From assembly GCF_013618475.1 (NCBI RefSeq), contig NZ_JABJVN010000006.1, positions 124,001 through 188,000 on the forward strand: a stretch of 64,000 bases of DNA, written 5' to 3'. The stretch comes from Saccharibacillus deserti. Lineage in GTDB: Bacteria > Bacillota > Bacilli > Paenibacillales > Paenibacillaceae. Positions 38,529 through 46,761 of this stretch are shown here, piece by piece (the stretch's first letter is position 1; the number at the start of each line of letters is the position of its first letter). The notes below the pieces were generated by a model that did no database searches, was not told the DNA's origin, and saw only the letters and a list, made by a program, of their open reading frames with translations. A program made the position numbers and the translations under genes.

Positions 38529-39587
38529 ATGGGATCGATCACCAAACAAAGCCGTGAGCCGAACGAACATCGGCAGGGCACGGAGAAAAGCGGCCAAGGC
38601 GAAGTTTTAACGGAACAGGAAATTCGGCAGCAGCTGCCGAAAACGCCGATTCGGCGCGAGATCGATCGGGACGACGCAATCATGGGCAGCGATCGCCGGC
38701 TTTCGCATGCCCGGACACTTTACCTGATCGCCGCGTTAATTGCGATACTGCTGTGGAGCACGTCTTTTGTCGGCACCAAGATCGCGTACGCTTCGTTCCC
38801 GCCGCTGACGCTGGGCGCCGCGCGTTTCGCGATAGCTTCGGTTATTCTGGGCGCCGCCTTGCTGCTGCGGCGCGAGTTTACGCGGCCGGCTCCGAAAGAC
38901 CTCGGAATGATGGCCCTAAGCGGTCTGCTCGGGACCACGGTATATTTCGCGCTCGAAAATATCGGGGTGCAGCTGACGACGGCGTCGAGCGCCGCGCTGA
39001 TCGTCGCTTCGTATCCGGCGGTGACGGCGCTGCTGGAATTCTTCTTTTTCAAAACGAGGATCTCGTGGATGCGGGGAATCGGGATATCGATGGCGATCTT
39101 CGGGGTGTACCGGATCTCGGGCGGCGGCCCCGGGGAAGGCGGCGGGCACGAGCTGGTCGGCAATCTGATGCTGATCGCGGCGGGCTTCGTGTTTGCGGTG
39201 TACAACTTCGCCACGCGCAGGGTCGTCGGACGTTATTCGATGGTCACGGTGTCTTTCTATCAGACGGTGGCCGGCACGATCGCGTTTATTCCTCTGGCGC
39301 TGATCGAACGGAAGCAGTGGGAGACGCCGACGGCGGAATCGCTGTGGATCCTGCTGTACCTCGGCGTTTTCTGCTCGGTTGCGGCGTTCATGCTGTACAA
39401 TTTCGGGCTGCGCGGACTTACGGCCGGCACGGCGATGGCGCTCATGAATCTCGTTCCGATCATCGGAGTGGCGCTGTCGATCTTCCTGCTCGGCGAAAGC
39501 CTGCGCCCGGATGACTGGATCGGCGGGATTATCGTGATCCTGGGCGTAATCTTGAGCGTACGTGAGCGGAAGACTTCGAAAAACTGA
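38529..39587 (+). CDS. EamA-type DMT permease 1
   Basis: Drug/metabolite transporter of 352 residues with ten helices in two EamA repeats (first repeat LYLIAALIAILLWSTSFVGTKIAYASFPPLTLGAARFAIA; second starting LVGNLMLIAAGFVFAVYNFATRRVVG). An unusual hydrophilic N-terminal extension of about 60 residues is rich in Gln, Glu and Arg; an internal ATG at 38682 would remove it, but the first ATG has the far better site (ACGGAGGTG). The substrate is unknown; control by the divergent TrmB-like regulator is inferred. Confidence 0.82.
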   Translation: MGSITKQSREPNEHRQGTEKSGQGEVLTEQEIRQQLPKTPIRREIDRDDAIMGSDRRLSHARTLYLIAALIAILLWSTSFVGTKIAYASFPPLTLGAARFAIASVILGAALLLRREFTRPAPKDLGMMALSGLLGTTVYFALENIGVQLTTASSAALIVASYPAVTALLEFFFFKTRISWMRGIGISMAIFGVYRISGGGPGEGGGHELVGNLMLIAAGFVFAVYNFATRRVVGRYSMVTVSFYQTVAGTIAFIPLALIERKQWETPTAESLWILLYLGVFCSVAAFMLYNFGLRGLTAGTAMALMNLVPIIGVALSIFLLGESLRPDDWIGGIIVILGVILSVRERKTSKN

Positions 39588-39745
39588 CCAAGAAATGTAT
39601 CTCAATTCACTGTGATTATTCTATTAAATATTATCTTCAAGTGAATTTCATGTTAAACACAGTAAAAATTGAACCAAACAAAAAAACTCCATGTTATTAT
39701 TTAGTTTTAAGTAAAATTAACCCAAAAGAGGAACGAGGTTTTCAC

Positions 39746-40114
39746 ATGAAAAACTTGTTCTAAAAGTCTTTCGCATCGCTTGGTATTGCGGCTGTCTTGG
39801 TAGGAACCATGTCGTCTGTCTCTTTTGCTTCGATCGATTGGCACTCTACCGCTAATTGGTACGGATCTGGTGCAAGAGCCAATATCAATGCGGTCACCAG
39901 TAAAGCAAACGAACCTTATTATTACAGAATGACGGTTTCGGCCAGAACAAATGACAGTTCTTCTTCTTACAACGAGAAAAATCCTGCTGCATCGACCGAT
40001 TCCGTTTCCGGCAATTTCCTTACTTCAGGTGCTGTGAGTAGCGGAACTTCGACGCACGAATGGGTGATGGTAGGAGATAGCGCATACGTGTCCAAAGCCA
40101 TCGATTTTAGATAA
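39746..40114 (+). pseudogene. Secreted small protein with a nonsense codon in its signal peptide
   Basis: The ATG at 39746 has AGAGGAACGAGG upstream and reads MKNLF, then TAA at 39761-39763, then in the same frame KSFASLGIAAVLVGTMSSVSFA and a mature part starting SIDWHSTANWYGSGARANIN. Without the stop this is a normal 122-residue exported protein with a Ser/Thr/Asn-rich beta-type body and no cysteine. A one-base change (TTA to TAA) would explain it. TTG 39797 or ATG 39809 would give a protein lacking a signal peptide. Low GC compared with neighbours suggests acquisition. It could be a small bacteriocin-like or matrix protein. Confidence 0.6.
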
Positions 40115-40124
40115 TCTCTATACG

Positions 40125-40218
40125 TTGACCAAGTTAAATGTAAGGTTACGCCCACCTAAATCGCATCTAAAGCGTGTGCGTTTCAGACGAACGAAAACCT
40201 CGGATTAAGGTTGGTCAA
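40125..40218 (+). repeat. Structured dispersed repeat, copy 2
   Basis: A 94-bp element bounded by TTGACCAA and TTGGTCAA (perfect complement). It has the same nested core as copy 1 at 7684-7789, including TAAAGCGTGTGCGTTTCAG. Like copy 1 it sits 11 bp or less behind a stop codon and before a terminator. Confidence 0.65.
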
Positions 40219-40236
40219 GCTGCTAATCTTACATAA

Positions 40237-40275
40237 CGTGAATAAGGCCGACTACGCCTTATTCACGTTTTACTT
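40237..40275 (+). terminator. Terminator after repeat copy 2
   Basis: ACGTGAATAAGGC pairs with GCCTTATTCACGT, followed by TTTACTT. Confidence 0.85.
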
Positions 40276-40288
40276 ATTGGAGGCGACC

Positions 40289-41285
40289 ATGCGACAGGTT
40301 TTGAAAGCCATACTGGCAAGCAAGAAGATATTCAGTATGCTTTTTATCGGATTTCTTCTTACCGTACTTCCTATTCTTGTGGCACTTTCCACCCAGCGTT
40401 ATTACGATGAACATTTTTATCATTCCAAGAACGGACACATTCAAAATTACTATTCGGTTACGTTGAAAAATGCAGAAGAAGCCGACCTGTCCGACATTCA
40501 AAATAAAGCAAAAGCTTTTTTAAAGAAGCCAGCGTACTCACTGAAGATATGACATTGGTTCTTCCAAAAGTCGGTCAGGTTGCGGTCGTGGGGTTGGTGA
40601 GTCCCGGCGATTGGACGCCGCCTCTTCTCCAGGGGACGTCTATCGATTCGAACAAATCTAACGAGATTGTGGTAGGCCGGCTTGTATCCGATCATATCGG
40701 GCCATTGAACATAGAAGACAAGACTTACCGAGTTATGGGTATTGCAGGGGAAGATCGAGGCGAAAAATTGATCAATGTCTATAATTTCAAAATATATATG
40801 GATATTAAAGATCTTCCCGATTCGATAAAGAAAGAAATGGAGAAACGGCATTTGCTTCGCTTCATCGTCAGATCGAATGCCGATCCTACAGCCGAAATCG
40901 AACGCTTTATCACCGCAATTACCGACATCGAGCCGGGTGTTCAAGCAGCTGTCGTTAACGAAAACGAAAATTATCAAAGGGAGAAGAATACCAGACAAGG
41001 CGTCAACGAGGTAATGGGTTATCCTTACAAACTGTTTTTGATCGCTTTGATCAACTGCGTAAACATAAGTTATCTTTGGATCTATCTAAAAGGAAAGAAA
41101 TTTCATTGAGGAAAGCTCTGGGAGCAAGCTCATTTCAGCTGTTTATTTACATGACAAGTCAACTATTGGTGTGTTCCTTGCTGGCAGTACTGTGCTCGAT
41201 GCTGGTTCAATGGGCATTGAGCCGGGCAAGCCTGAACATTCTGAACATGACGAGTTACTATGTTCACCTTAGTCTTAATGAAGCT
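40289..41285 (+). pseudogene. FtsX/MacB-type ABC permease, twice frameshifted and truncated
   Basis: Three successive frames make one protein: 40289-40520 (LASKKIFSMLFIGFLLTVLPILVAL, a signal anchor), 40520-41090 (periplasmic-type MacB core, starting EASVLTEDMTLVLPKVGQVA), and 41088-41285 (RKEISLRKALGASSFQLFIYM, the FtsX signature). The shifts fall in a T6/A-rich tract at about 40512 and at AAAAGG near 41090. After LNILNMTSYYVHLSLNE the sequence fuses to a methyltransferase remnant, so the last helices are missing. GGAGG precedes the ATG. It may have exported or served the upstream secreted protein. Confidence 0.65.
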
Positions 41286-41289
41286 GAAT

Positions 41290-41780
41290 ATACGGGAGGG
41301 ATCGCGGAACGGACAGCAAACGGCGTTTTTCCGAGCGGGTGGAGGCTTACGTCAAATGCCGGCCGGGTTACCGATCGGTCGACGCCGCGGCCGAACGGCG
41401 GCGTAGGCGCGATCGTGTACGCGCAGGCGTTCCAGTGGTTCGACCGGGAAGCGGACCGGGCAGAATTCAAGCGGATCCTGCAGGATTACGGAACCGATTA
41501 TCATCAGGTGAACCACCGGAACACGTCGAACGTCGAAACGGAAGAGCTGGAACGCTTTTTCGGAAAAGGCCGGATGACGCTGGCGAAGTTCGCCAATCGT
41601 CAGGCATTCGATTTCGAAGGACTGAGCGGCCGCTTGAATTCCTCGCCGTACGCGCCGGCGCCCGGGCATCCGAACCACGAGCCGATGACGGAAGAGCTGC
41701 GCCGGATTTTCGACGCGACGCAGCAGGGCGGGAATGTCTTTTTCGATTACGAGACGGAAGTGTATTGGGGAACCTTATAG
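41290..41780 (+). pseudogene. SAM-dependent methyltransferase with the core deleted
   Basis: One frame gives FSERVEAYVKCRPGYRSVDA, the usual N terminus of UbiE-like methyltransferases. Within 60 bases another frame takes over at VGAIVYAQAFQWFDREADRA and continues to a normal C terminus (GRLNSSPYAPAPGHPNHEPM and TQQGGNVFFDYETEVYWGTL). The SAM-binding glycine motif between them, about 70 residues, is missing. No start codon remains. The 5' end abuts the permease remnant. Confidence 0.7.
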
Positions 41781-41860
41781 GCCGGGGATCGGCACGCCTA
41801 TGAAGGTTCGCCGGAGCGAAGCTGCCGCCGCCTTTTGTCCGGTCTGCCTACCCCGCCCCG

Positions 41861-42937
41861 TCAATGCCGCCCCGATCCCCGCTGCCGCCGATTCCCGCCC
41901 AGGCTCATCAGCAGCACGACCGCGATGATGCAGAACGTGCCTGCCCACTGCCATAGGCCGAACGGCTCGTGCAGCCAGACCACGGTGGTCAGCACCGCCG
42001 CGAGCGGCTCCAGGCTGCCGAGCAGGATCGTCTCCTGCGGCGGAAGACCGCGCAGGCTCTCGATATAGAACCAGAACGCCAGCGTCGTGCCGAAGACCAG
42101 CACGAAAGCCAGATAGCCGTAACCGGCGGCGTCGAGCGGCGGCCAGGGAGAGTTCCACGGCGGCCGGACGAAGCTCAGAGCCAGGCCGCCGACGGTCATG
42201 GCCCAGCCGACCACGACGAGCGAGTCGTATTTGCGCAGCAGCGGCACGGCGGCCAGCGTATAGAACGCGGCGGCGACCGCGGACAGCAGTCCCCAGACGA
42301 CGGCGGCCGCCGGAACGGACAGCGACGACGGCGAGCCGTTCGTCAGCAGCATGAAGCAGCCGGCCAGCGCCAGACCCGCGGTGCCCAGCTCCAGTCGGGA
42401 CGGCGCCCTGCGTGTGCGCAGAAGGAAGTACAGCAGCACGGCGACCGGCGCGAGATACTGGAGCAGCGTCGCCACCGCCGCGTTGCCGTAGCGGATCGAC
42501 GTCAGGAACGTATACTGGACGGCGAGCATGCCGGCCAGTCCGTAGATCAGCAGCATCGGCGCGGTGCCGCGGTCTCTCCAGATTCCGAGAATCTGCCGCC
42601 GGCCTTTCAGGGCAAACTGAAGGAGCAGCAGAAGCGGACCGGCGACCAGAAGCCGGATCGTAACCAGCCAGGCGGAATCCGCGGCGTAATGGTGCATCAG
42701 CTTCTGCGATACCGTACCGCCCACGCCCCACAGCACCGCGCCCGCGATGACGAAGAACAGGGCGGTCTTGCGGCTGCCGAGCCCGTGTCCCGATCCGCTT
42801 CGCGGATCGGGGCCTTTTGCGCTGGCGGCGGCATTCTCCGGCTGCTGCGCCTCCGTTTCCCCGAAGTCGCCGTCCTTCGGCAGCAGAAGTGCGTCCGTGC
42901 CGTTTGAACGCGGGATTCTGCCGGTCTTGTCGGTCAT
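41861..42937 (-). CDS. EamA-type DMT permease 2
   Basis: Ten-helix transporter of 358 residues with two EamA repeats (ALFFVIAGAVLWGVGGTVSQKLMH and AAVVWGLLSAVAAAFYTLAAV) and PPQETILLGSLEPLAAVL in the second half, as in YicL/RhaT-like exporters. A hydrophilic N-terminal tail of about 55 residues precedes the first helix. ATG 42937 is preferred over 42949 because GGAGAGG then has proper spacing. It is divergent from an AraC-type gene that may control it. Substrate unknown. Confidence 0.82.
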   Translation of the reverse strand: MTDKTGRIPRSNGTDALLLPKDGDFGETEAQQPENAAASAKGPDPRSGSGHGLGSRKTALFFVIAGAVLWGVGGTVSQKLMHHYAADSAWLVTIRLLVAGPLLLLLQFALKGRRQILGIWRDRGTAPMLLIYGLAGMLAVQYTFLTSIRYGNAAVATLLQYLAPVAVLLYFLLRTRRAPSRLELGTAGLALAGCFMLLTNGSPSSLSVPAAAVVWGLLSAVAAAFYTLAAVPLLRKYDSLVVVGWAMTVGGLALSFVRPPWNSPWPPLDAAGYGYLAFVLVFGTTLAFWFYIESLRGLPPQETILLGSLEPLAAVLTTVVWLHEPFGLWQWAGTFCIIAVVLLMSLGGNRRQRGSGRH

Positions 42938-43082
42938 ATGACTTCCCATCCTCTCCGTATCCGATGCGGAGGCCCTCTGCCTACCGGGAATCGTTCTGTC
43001 GTGATAGGATGATTCTAATCGGAAAAAGCTGTGAAAAATACGCGAATATCACTCAAAACTATCGGGATATTGAGGTGAGCCT

Positions 43083-43982
43083 ATGCAAGTTCGGGAATTC
43101 CCTATCGAAACGGGCAGTCTGCGGGAGCTGACCTTGCACCGTACGGCGCTGCTGCCCGTCGCCTGTTACAAGACGCGGATCGACCGTCATCTCCAAGGCC
43201 GTATTCCGCTGCACTGGCACGACGAGATCCAGATCGTGCGCGTCGAACGGGGCGAAGGCGTCTTCCGGGTCAACGACGAAGAGCTGACGCTGCGCGAAGG
43301 CGAAGGCCTGTTTATCAACGGGGGCTGCCTGCACGGCGCGGAGGATCGGGCCCGTTCGGGCTGCGTGTATCTGTCGTTGAATGCGACGCCCGGCTTCCTG
43401 CTGCCGCAGGAGCTGCACGACGCCTACCTGACGCCGTATGCGGGCGCGGCCGGACTGCCTTATGTACGCTTCGACGGACGCACGTCCCGGGGTCGGCAGC
43501 TGCTCGGCCATGTCGGCGCCGTTCACCGGCTGCTGGAGGAGAAGACGCCTTTTTACGAGATGGAGATCGCTTCCCGGTTGACCGCGCTGTGGCGCGGCGT
43601 GATCGCGGGAGGACCCCGGCCCGATCCGGACGAAGAACGGGGCATGCGGAACCGGCGGATGAAGAATATGCTGAACTGGATCCATGGGCATTACGCCGAG
43701 CCGGTGAAGCTGCAGGACATCGCGGACGCGGGCAATCTGAGCCGGTCGGAATGCTGCCGCTATTTCCGGAAATTTCTGAACGGAACGCCGCTCGGCTATG
43801 TGACGGATTACCGGATTCGCCGGTCGATGGAACTGCTGCGCGGAGACGTTAACGTAACGGAGACCGCTTATCGGGTCGGATTTGCGAGCGCCAGCCATTT
43901 TATCGAGAAATTCCGGGTGAAGACGGGAATCACGCCGCTGGCGTACAAGAGAAAGGAAGGGAACGGAAACGGCGGCAGGTGA
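43083..43982 (+). CDS. AraC-family transcriptional regulator
   Basis: A 299-residue regulator with an N-terminal cupin sensor domain (IPLHWHDEIQIVRVERGEGVFRVNDEELTLREGEGLFINGG) and two C-terminal HTH motifs: LQDIADAGNLSRSECCRYFRKFLNGTPLGY and VTETAYRVGFASASHFIEKFRVKTGITPLAYKR. The cupin and His residues point to a small-molecule effector. TTGAGGTGA precedes the ATG. The 133-bp gap to the divergent DMT gene should contain a shared control region. Confidence 0.88.
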   Translation: MQVREFPIETGSLRELTLHRTALLPVACYKTRIDRHLQGRIPLHWHDEIQIVRVERGEGVFRVNDEELTLREGEGLFINGGCLHGAEDRARSGCVYLSLNATPGFLLPQELHDAYLTPYAGAAGLPYVRFDGRTSRGRQLLGHVGAVHRLLEEKTPFYEMEIASRLTALWRGVIAGGPRPDPDEERGMRNRRMKNMLNWIHGHYAEPVKLQDIADAGNLSRSECCRYFRKFLNGTPLGYVTDYRIRRSMELLRGDVNVTETAYRVGFASASHFIEKFRVKTGITPLAYKRKEGNGNGGR

Positions 43983-44009
43983 GCGCCGGAAGCCGGGCCG
44001 GACGGACGC

Positions 44010-44043
44010 GAAAAAGCCGCGCCCGCTCACGGCGAACGAAGCG
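44010..44043 (-). terminator. Terminator of the CdsA-like gene
   Basis: Read on the minus strand, GCCGCGC pairs with GCGCGGC across an 18-base loop and is followed by TTTTTC. Confidence 0.7.
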
Positions 44044-44078
44044 CGGCCGCTCCCGCATTCTTTGTCCGGATCCCTTTT

Positions 44079-44996
44079 TCACATAAAATCGAAGAAGTAT
44101 CGTACCGTATGGAAAAACACGGGCGCCGTATACGTCAAACTGTCGATTTGGCTCAGATAACTTTTCTTGAGCGTAGCCGCTTTGTCTTCGTCTCCTACCA
44201 GCAGATCGCGCTTCAGCACGGAGACGGTCAGACTGCCGAAGAATCCGGCGAGTGCCAGCAGGGCGCCGAACCACACCGCCGCGGCGGGACTGAACGGGGT
44301 CAGATACGGAGCCAGCAGCGTCGAAGCTCCCGTCGTGACGAGAAACGAACAAACGAATCCTTCCCAGGTGAGATAGGGATTGGAGGTCGGAACGACTTTC
44401 TTTTTGCCGAAATAAAGCGAGACGACCGTATGGATTACATCGTTCAACTGCGTGAGCACGACGAGGAAAAGGACAAGCCCGCCTCCGTATTCCGGCGTCG
44501 CGAACTGGAAGTACGCCAGGTGGCTGAGCCCGAACACCATAAGCATAAGCCCCCACTGGGTCGAGCTGACGCTGCGCAGGAAGCCGAATATCCCTTGGCC
44601 CAGAAGACGCGGGATCGGCAGGATCAGGAACACATACAGCGGAATAAATACGATAAACATGCCGTACCAGCCGGTATAAATCCAGTAGAACTGCACCGGA
44701 ATGGCGAGATACGCCCATAGAAACAGCCGCCGGTCCGCTTTGCGCGTGCCCCGGATCATCGAGAAGTATTCTTTGAGCGCGAAGAAACAGAGGACCATCA
44801 GCGAGACCAGCGATACGGCGGGCGTGAACAGGGTAGCCAGGCAGAAAATGAAGAACATGCCCCACCAGGTTTTCATCCGGGTGCCGATCGGCGAGTAGTC
44901 TTTATCGCGGTGCCGCCGGCTGGCGAACGCGTAGACGAGGTTGGCGGCAATCAGCACGGCAAGAACAAGCAGAAGCACAATATAGGAACTGAGCAA
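44079..44996 (-). CDS. CdsA-like phosphatidate cytidylyltransferase
   Basis: Membrane enzyme of 305 residues expected to make CDP-diacylglycerol from phosphatidate and CTP. About eight helices are followed by the C-terminal region FFGSLTVSVLKRDLLVGDEDKAATLKKSYLSQIDSLTYTAPVFFH, which is in the place of the CdsA signature S-x-x-KR-x4-KD-x5-GHGG-x2-DRxDS but lacks the glycine-rich part. It is therefore a divergent CTP_transf_1 member, perhaps acting on another lipid. The start is TTG at 44996 with GGTGAT, a weak context. It is divergent from the hydrolase gene at 45108. Confidence 0.75.
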   Translation of the reverse strand: MLSSYIVLLLVLAVLIAANLVYAFASRRHRDKDYSPIGTRMKTWWGMFFIFCLATLFTPAVSLVSLMVLCFFALKEYFSMIRGTRKADRRLFLWAYLAIPVQFYWIYTGWYGMFIVFIPLYVFLILPIPRLLGQGIFGFLRSVSSTQWGLMLMVFGLSHLAYFQFATPEYGGGLVLFLVVLTQLNDVIHTVVSLYFGKKKVVPTSNPYLTWEGFVCSFLVTTGASTLLAPYLTPFSPAAAVWFGALLALAGFFGSLTVSVLKRDLLVGDEDKAATLKKSYLSQIDSLTYTAPVFFHTVRYFFDFM

Positions 44997-45107
44997 GGGA
45001 TCACCAACTTAGGGTTAAAGTAGCAGTCCGTGTAAGCCTGCGTATGCTATCATAAAGGAACCATTCAAAAAGGCGCAAGACGAAACTTGTCCCGGAAGGG
45101 GAGAGCG

Positions 45108-45692
45108 ATGATGACGGATCAACGGTCCGTATATATTCTGCTGACGAATACGGGCACGCTGTTTACGAAGATGATTCGAACGTATACGCGTGCCCCCTAC
45201 AATCATGCCTCGATCGCGTTCGACCGCGAGCTGACGGAACTGTACAGTTTCGGCCGCAAAAACCCGTACAATCCGATCGACGGCGGCTTTGTCCGCGAAG
45301 ATATCCGTACGGGAACGTTCAGCCGCTACCCGAACACGACCTGCGTCATCTACGAACTGCAGGTGACGGAGCGCGAAGTGGAGAAAATGCGGCGGGTGCT
45401 GAACGTATTTATCCGCAGCCGGGAAAAATACCTCTATAATCTGCTGGGCATTATCGGCGTAGCGCTCAAAGAGCCGGTGGAGTTCAGCAACTCGTATTTC
45501 TGCTCGCAGTTCGTGGCCGAGATTCTGCACCGTTCGGGCATCAAGATCTGGAACAAGCTTCCCGCGCTCGTGACGCCCGACGACTTCCGCCAGAACGAGC
45601 GGCTGGAGCTGGCGTACGAGGGCAGGCTGAACGAATATGCGCCGATCCGGGCTGCAGCGCCGGAACCGGCAGCCGCGGAAAGACTTGAATAG
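45108..45692 (+). CDS. YiiX/YebB-like permuted NlpC/P60 hydrolase
   Basis: A 194-residue papain-like protein in which the catalytic His comes first (APYNHASIAFDRELTELYSFGRK) and the Cys last (FSNSYFCSQFVAEIL), the circularly permuted order of YiiX-type enzymes. Relatives cleave amide or lipid ester bonds; the substrate is not known. There is no signal peptide. GGAAGGGGAGAG precedes ATG 45108. The SEC-C gene begins 80 bp later on the same strand. Confidence 0.8.
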   Translation: MMTDQRSVYILLTNTGTLFTKMIRTYTRAPYNHASIAFDRELTELYSFGRKNPYNPIDGGFVREDIRTGTFSRYPNTTCVIYELQVTEREVEKMRRVLNVFIRSREKYLYNLLGIIGVALKEPVEFSNSYFCSQFVAEILHRSGIKIWNKLPALVTPDDFRQNERLELAYEGRLNEYAPIRAAAPEPAAAERLE

Positions 45693-45771
45693 AAACATTC
45701 GGACCGAAGATACGCATGAACAGGATCAACCGGAAGAAAAGGGCGGAACAGCCGCAACAAAAGGAGAGAGT

Positions 45772-46359
45772 ATGTTGAAAATCGGAAGAAACGACCCCTG
45801 CTTCTGCGGTTCGGGCAAAAAGTACAAGAAGTGCTGCATCGAAAAAGAGTTTGCCGTGATCGACTCGGCGAAGTTCGCAAGCCTCAAAAAAGCCGATCCG
45901 GCATTTGCTCCGCGCACGCATTACGTGGACCGGATCAACGACTTGAACGGCCGTCTGCAGGCGGAAGGGCGTTCGGAAGGGCTGGATGCCGACCTGATGG
46001 CGCTGGCCGGCGACCTGTTGGAAGACCTGGAGAGCGGGCGGCTGCACGCGTCTACCCGTTACGGCGAAGGGTTCCGCCCGTCGGAGCGCCGGCTGCTCGA
46101 AGAGCTGGCGAACCGCGTCTGGGGCGGATTGATCCTGGGCGGGTTCCAGGAGCGTGACGTGCTGCGTCCGCTGCTGGCTTTTGCTTCGGCCGCGTTGGGC
46201 GAAGAGATCGGCGAAGAGGCGCCGATCGCCGGAGCCGTGCTGACGACGGACGAAGCCGGCGGACTGCTGCATTGGACGCTGACGCCGGCCGTCGAGAATA
46301 CGGAAAACGGGAGTAAAGCGGGAGGGTTCGAGCTGACCGTAGAAACGCGCGGCGACTAA
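45772..46359 (+). CDS. SEC-C motif zinc protein
   Basis: A 195-residue protein that opens with a SEC-C zinc motif, RNDPCFCGSGKKYKKCC, as found at the end of SecA. The rest (YVDRINDLNGRLQAEGR and on, acidic and helical) is not a domain I recognise. Free-standing SEC-C proteins may bind ribosome or SecA clients, but function is not established. AAAGGAGAGA precedes the ATG; an upstream open frame to 45637 overlaps the hydrolase gene. Co-transcription with the hydrolase is likely. Confidence 0.78.
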   Translation: MLKIGRNDPCFCGSGKKYKKCCIEKEFAVIDSAKFASLKKADPAFAPRTHYVDRINDLNGRLQAEGRSEGLDADLMALAGDLLEDLESGRLHASTRYGEGFRPSERRLLEELANRVWGGLILGGFQERDVLRPLLAFASAALGEEIGEEAPIAGAVLTTDEAGGLLHWTLTPAVENTENGSKAGGFELTVETRGD

Positions 46360-46717
46360 GAACCGAAGCTTCGGTTGGGCTTGTACGTTTCAAGGCGGAT
46401 TCACAGGCGACTGCAAAAGTGCAAGCGAAGCGGCGACTCCGACTCCGATTTCCCATGCGTTTACCTGGACAAAGCCCGACTATTTGAAATAAGGAGGTTA
46501 ACCGCCGTCGCTTTAATTATCCTAACCGTTGTAGCCGTCTTCGGTTATCTGTTTATGCACCTGCTTGTCCAAACGCACAGCCAAACCGAGTGATCGGAAT
46601 CAGCGTCAGCCTCATGATCTTGATCGTTGCGCTGTTCGGATGCTGTTCATTCTCGTTCATGGCTTGGAGACTGTTTCAGGCCCAATTTAATACGCAAATG
46701 CTTTTGAACACACCGCC
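46360..46717 (+). other. Small membrane-protein-like frames without clear starts
   Basis: AAGGAGG at about 46491 is followed by an open frame LTAVALIILTVVAVFGYLFMHLL that stops at 46591-46593 but has no ATG/GTG/TTG in place. A second frame starts at GTG 46590, overlapping that stop, and reads ISVSLMILIVALFGCCSFSF. Both look like single transmembrane segments. They could be tiny membrane proteins with a lost or unusual start, or remnants. Confidence 0.35.
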
Positions 46718-46760
46718 AAAGCCTGCCCGGTTTCCGAATGGAAGTCGGGCAGGCTTTTTG
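46718..46760. terminator. Terminator next to the sensor kinase gene
   Basis: AAAGCCTGCCCG pairs with CGGGCAGGCTTT, with flanking T/A runs on both sides. It ends the kinase operon on the minus strand and any plus-strand transcript from 46.4 kb. Confidence 0.8.
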
Positions 46761-46761
46761 C

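Noticed and set aside
39746-40114. Lactococcin 972-type bacteriocin
   Set aside because: Size, export signal and a nearby permease fit, but I cannot see the family's conserved residues, so the label is not supported.
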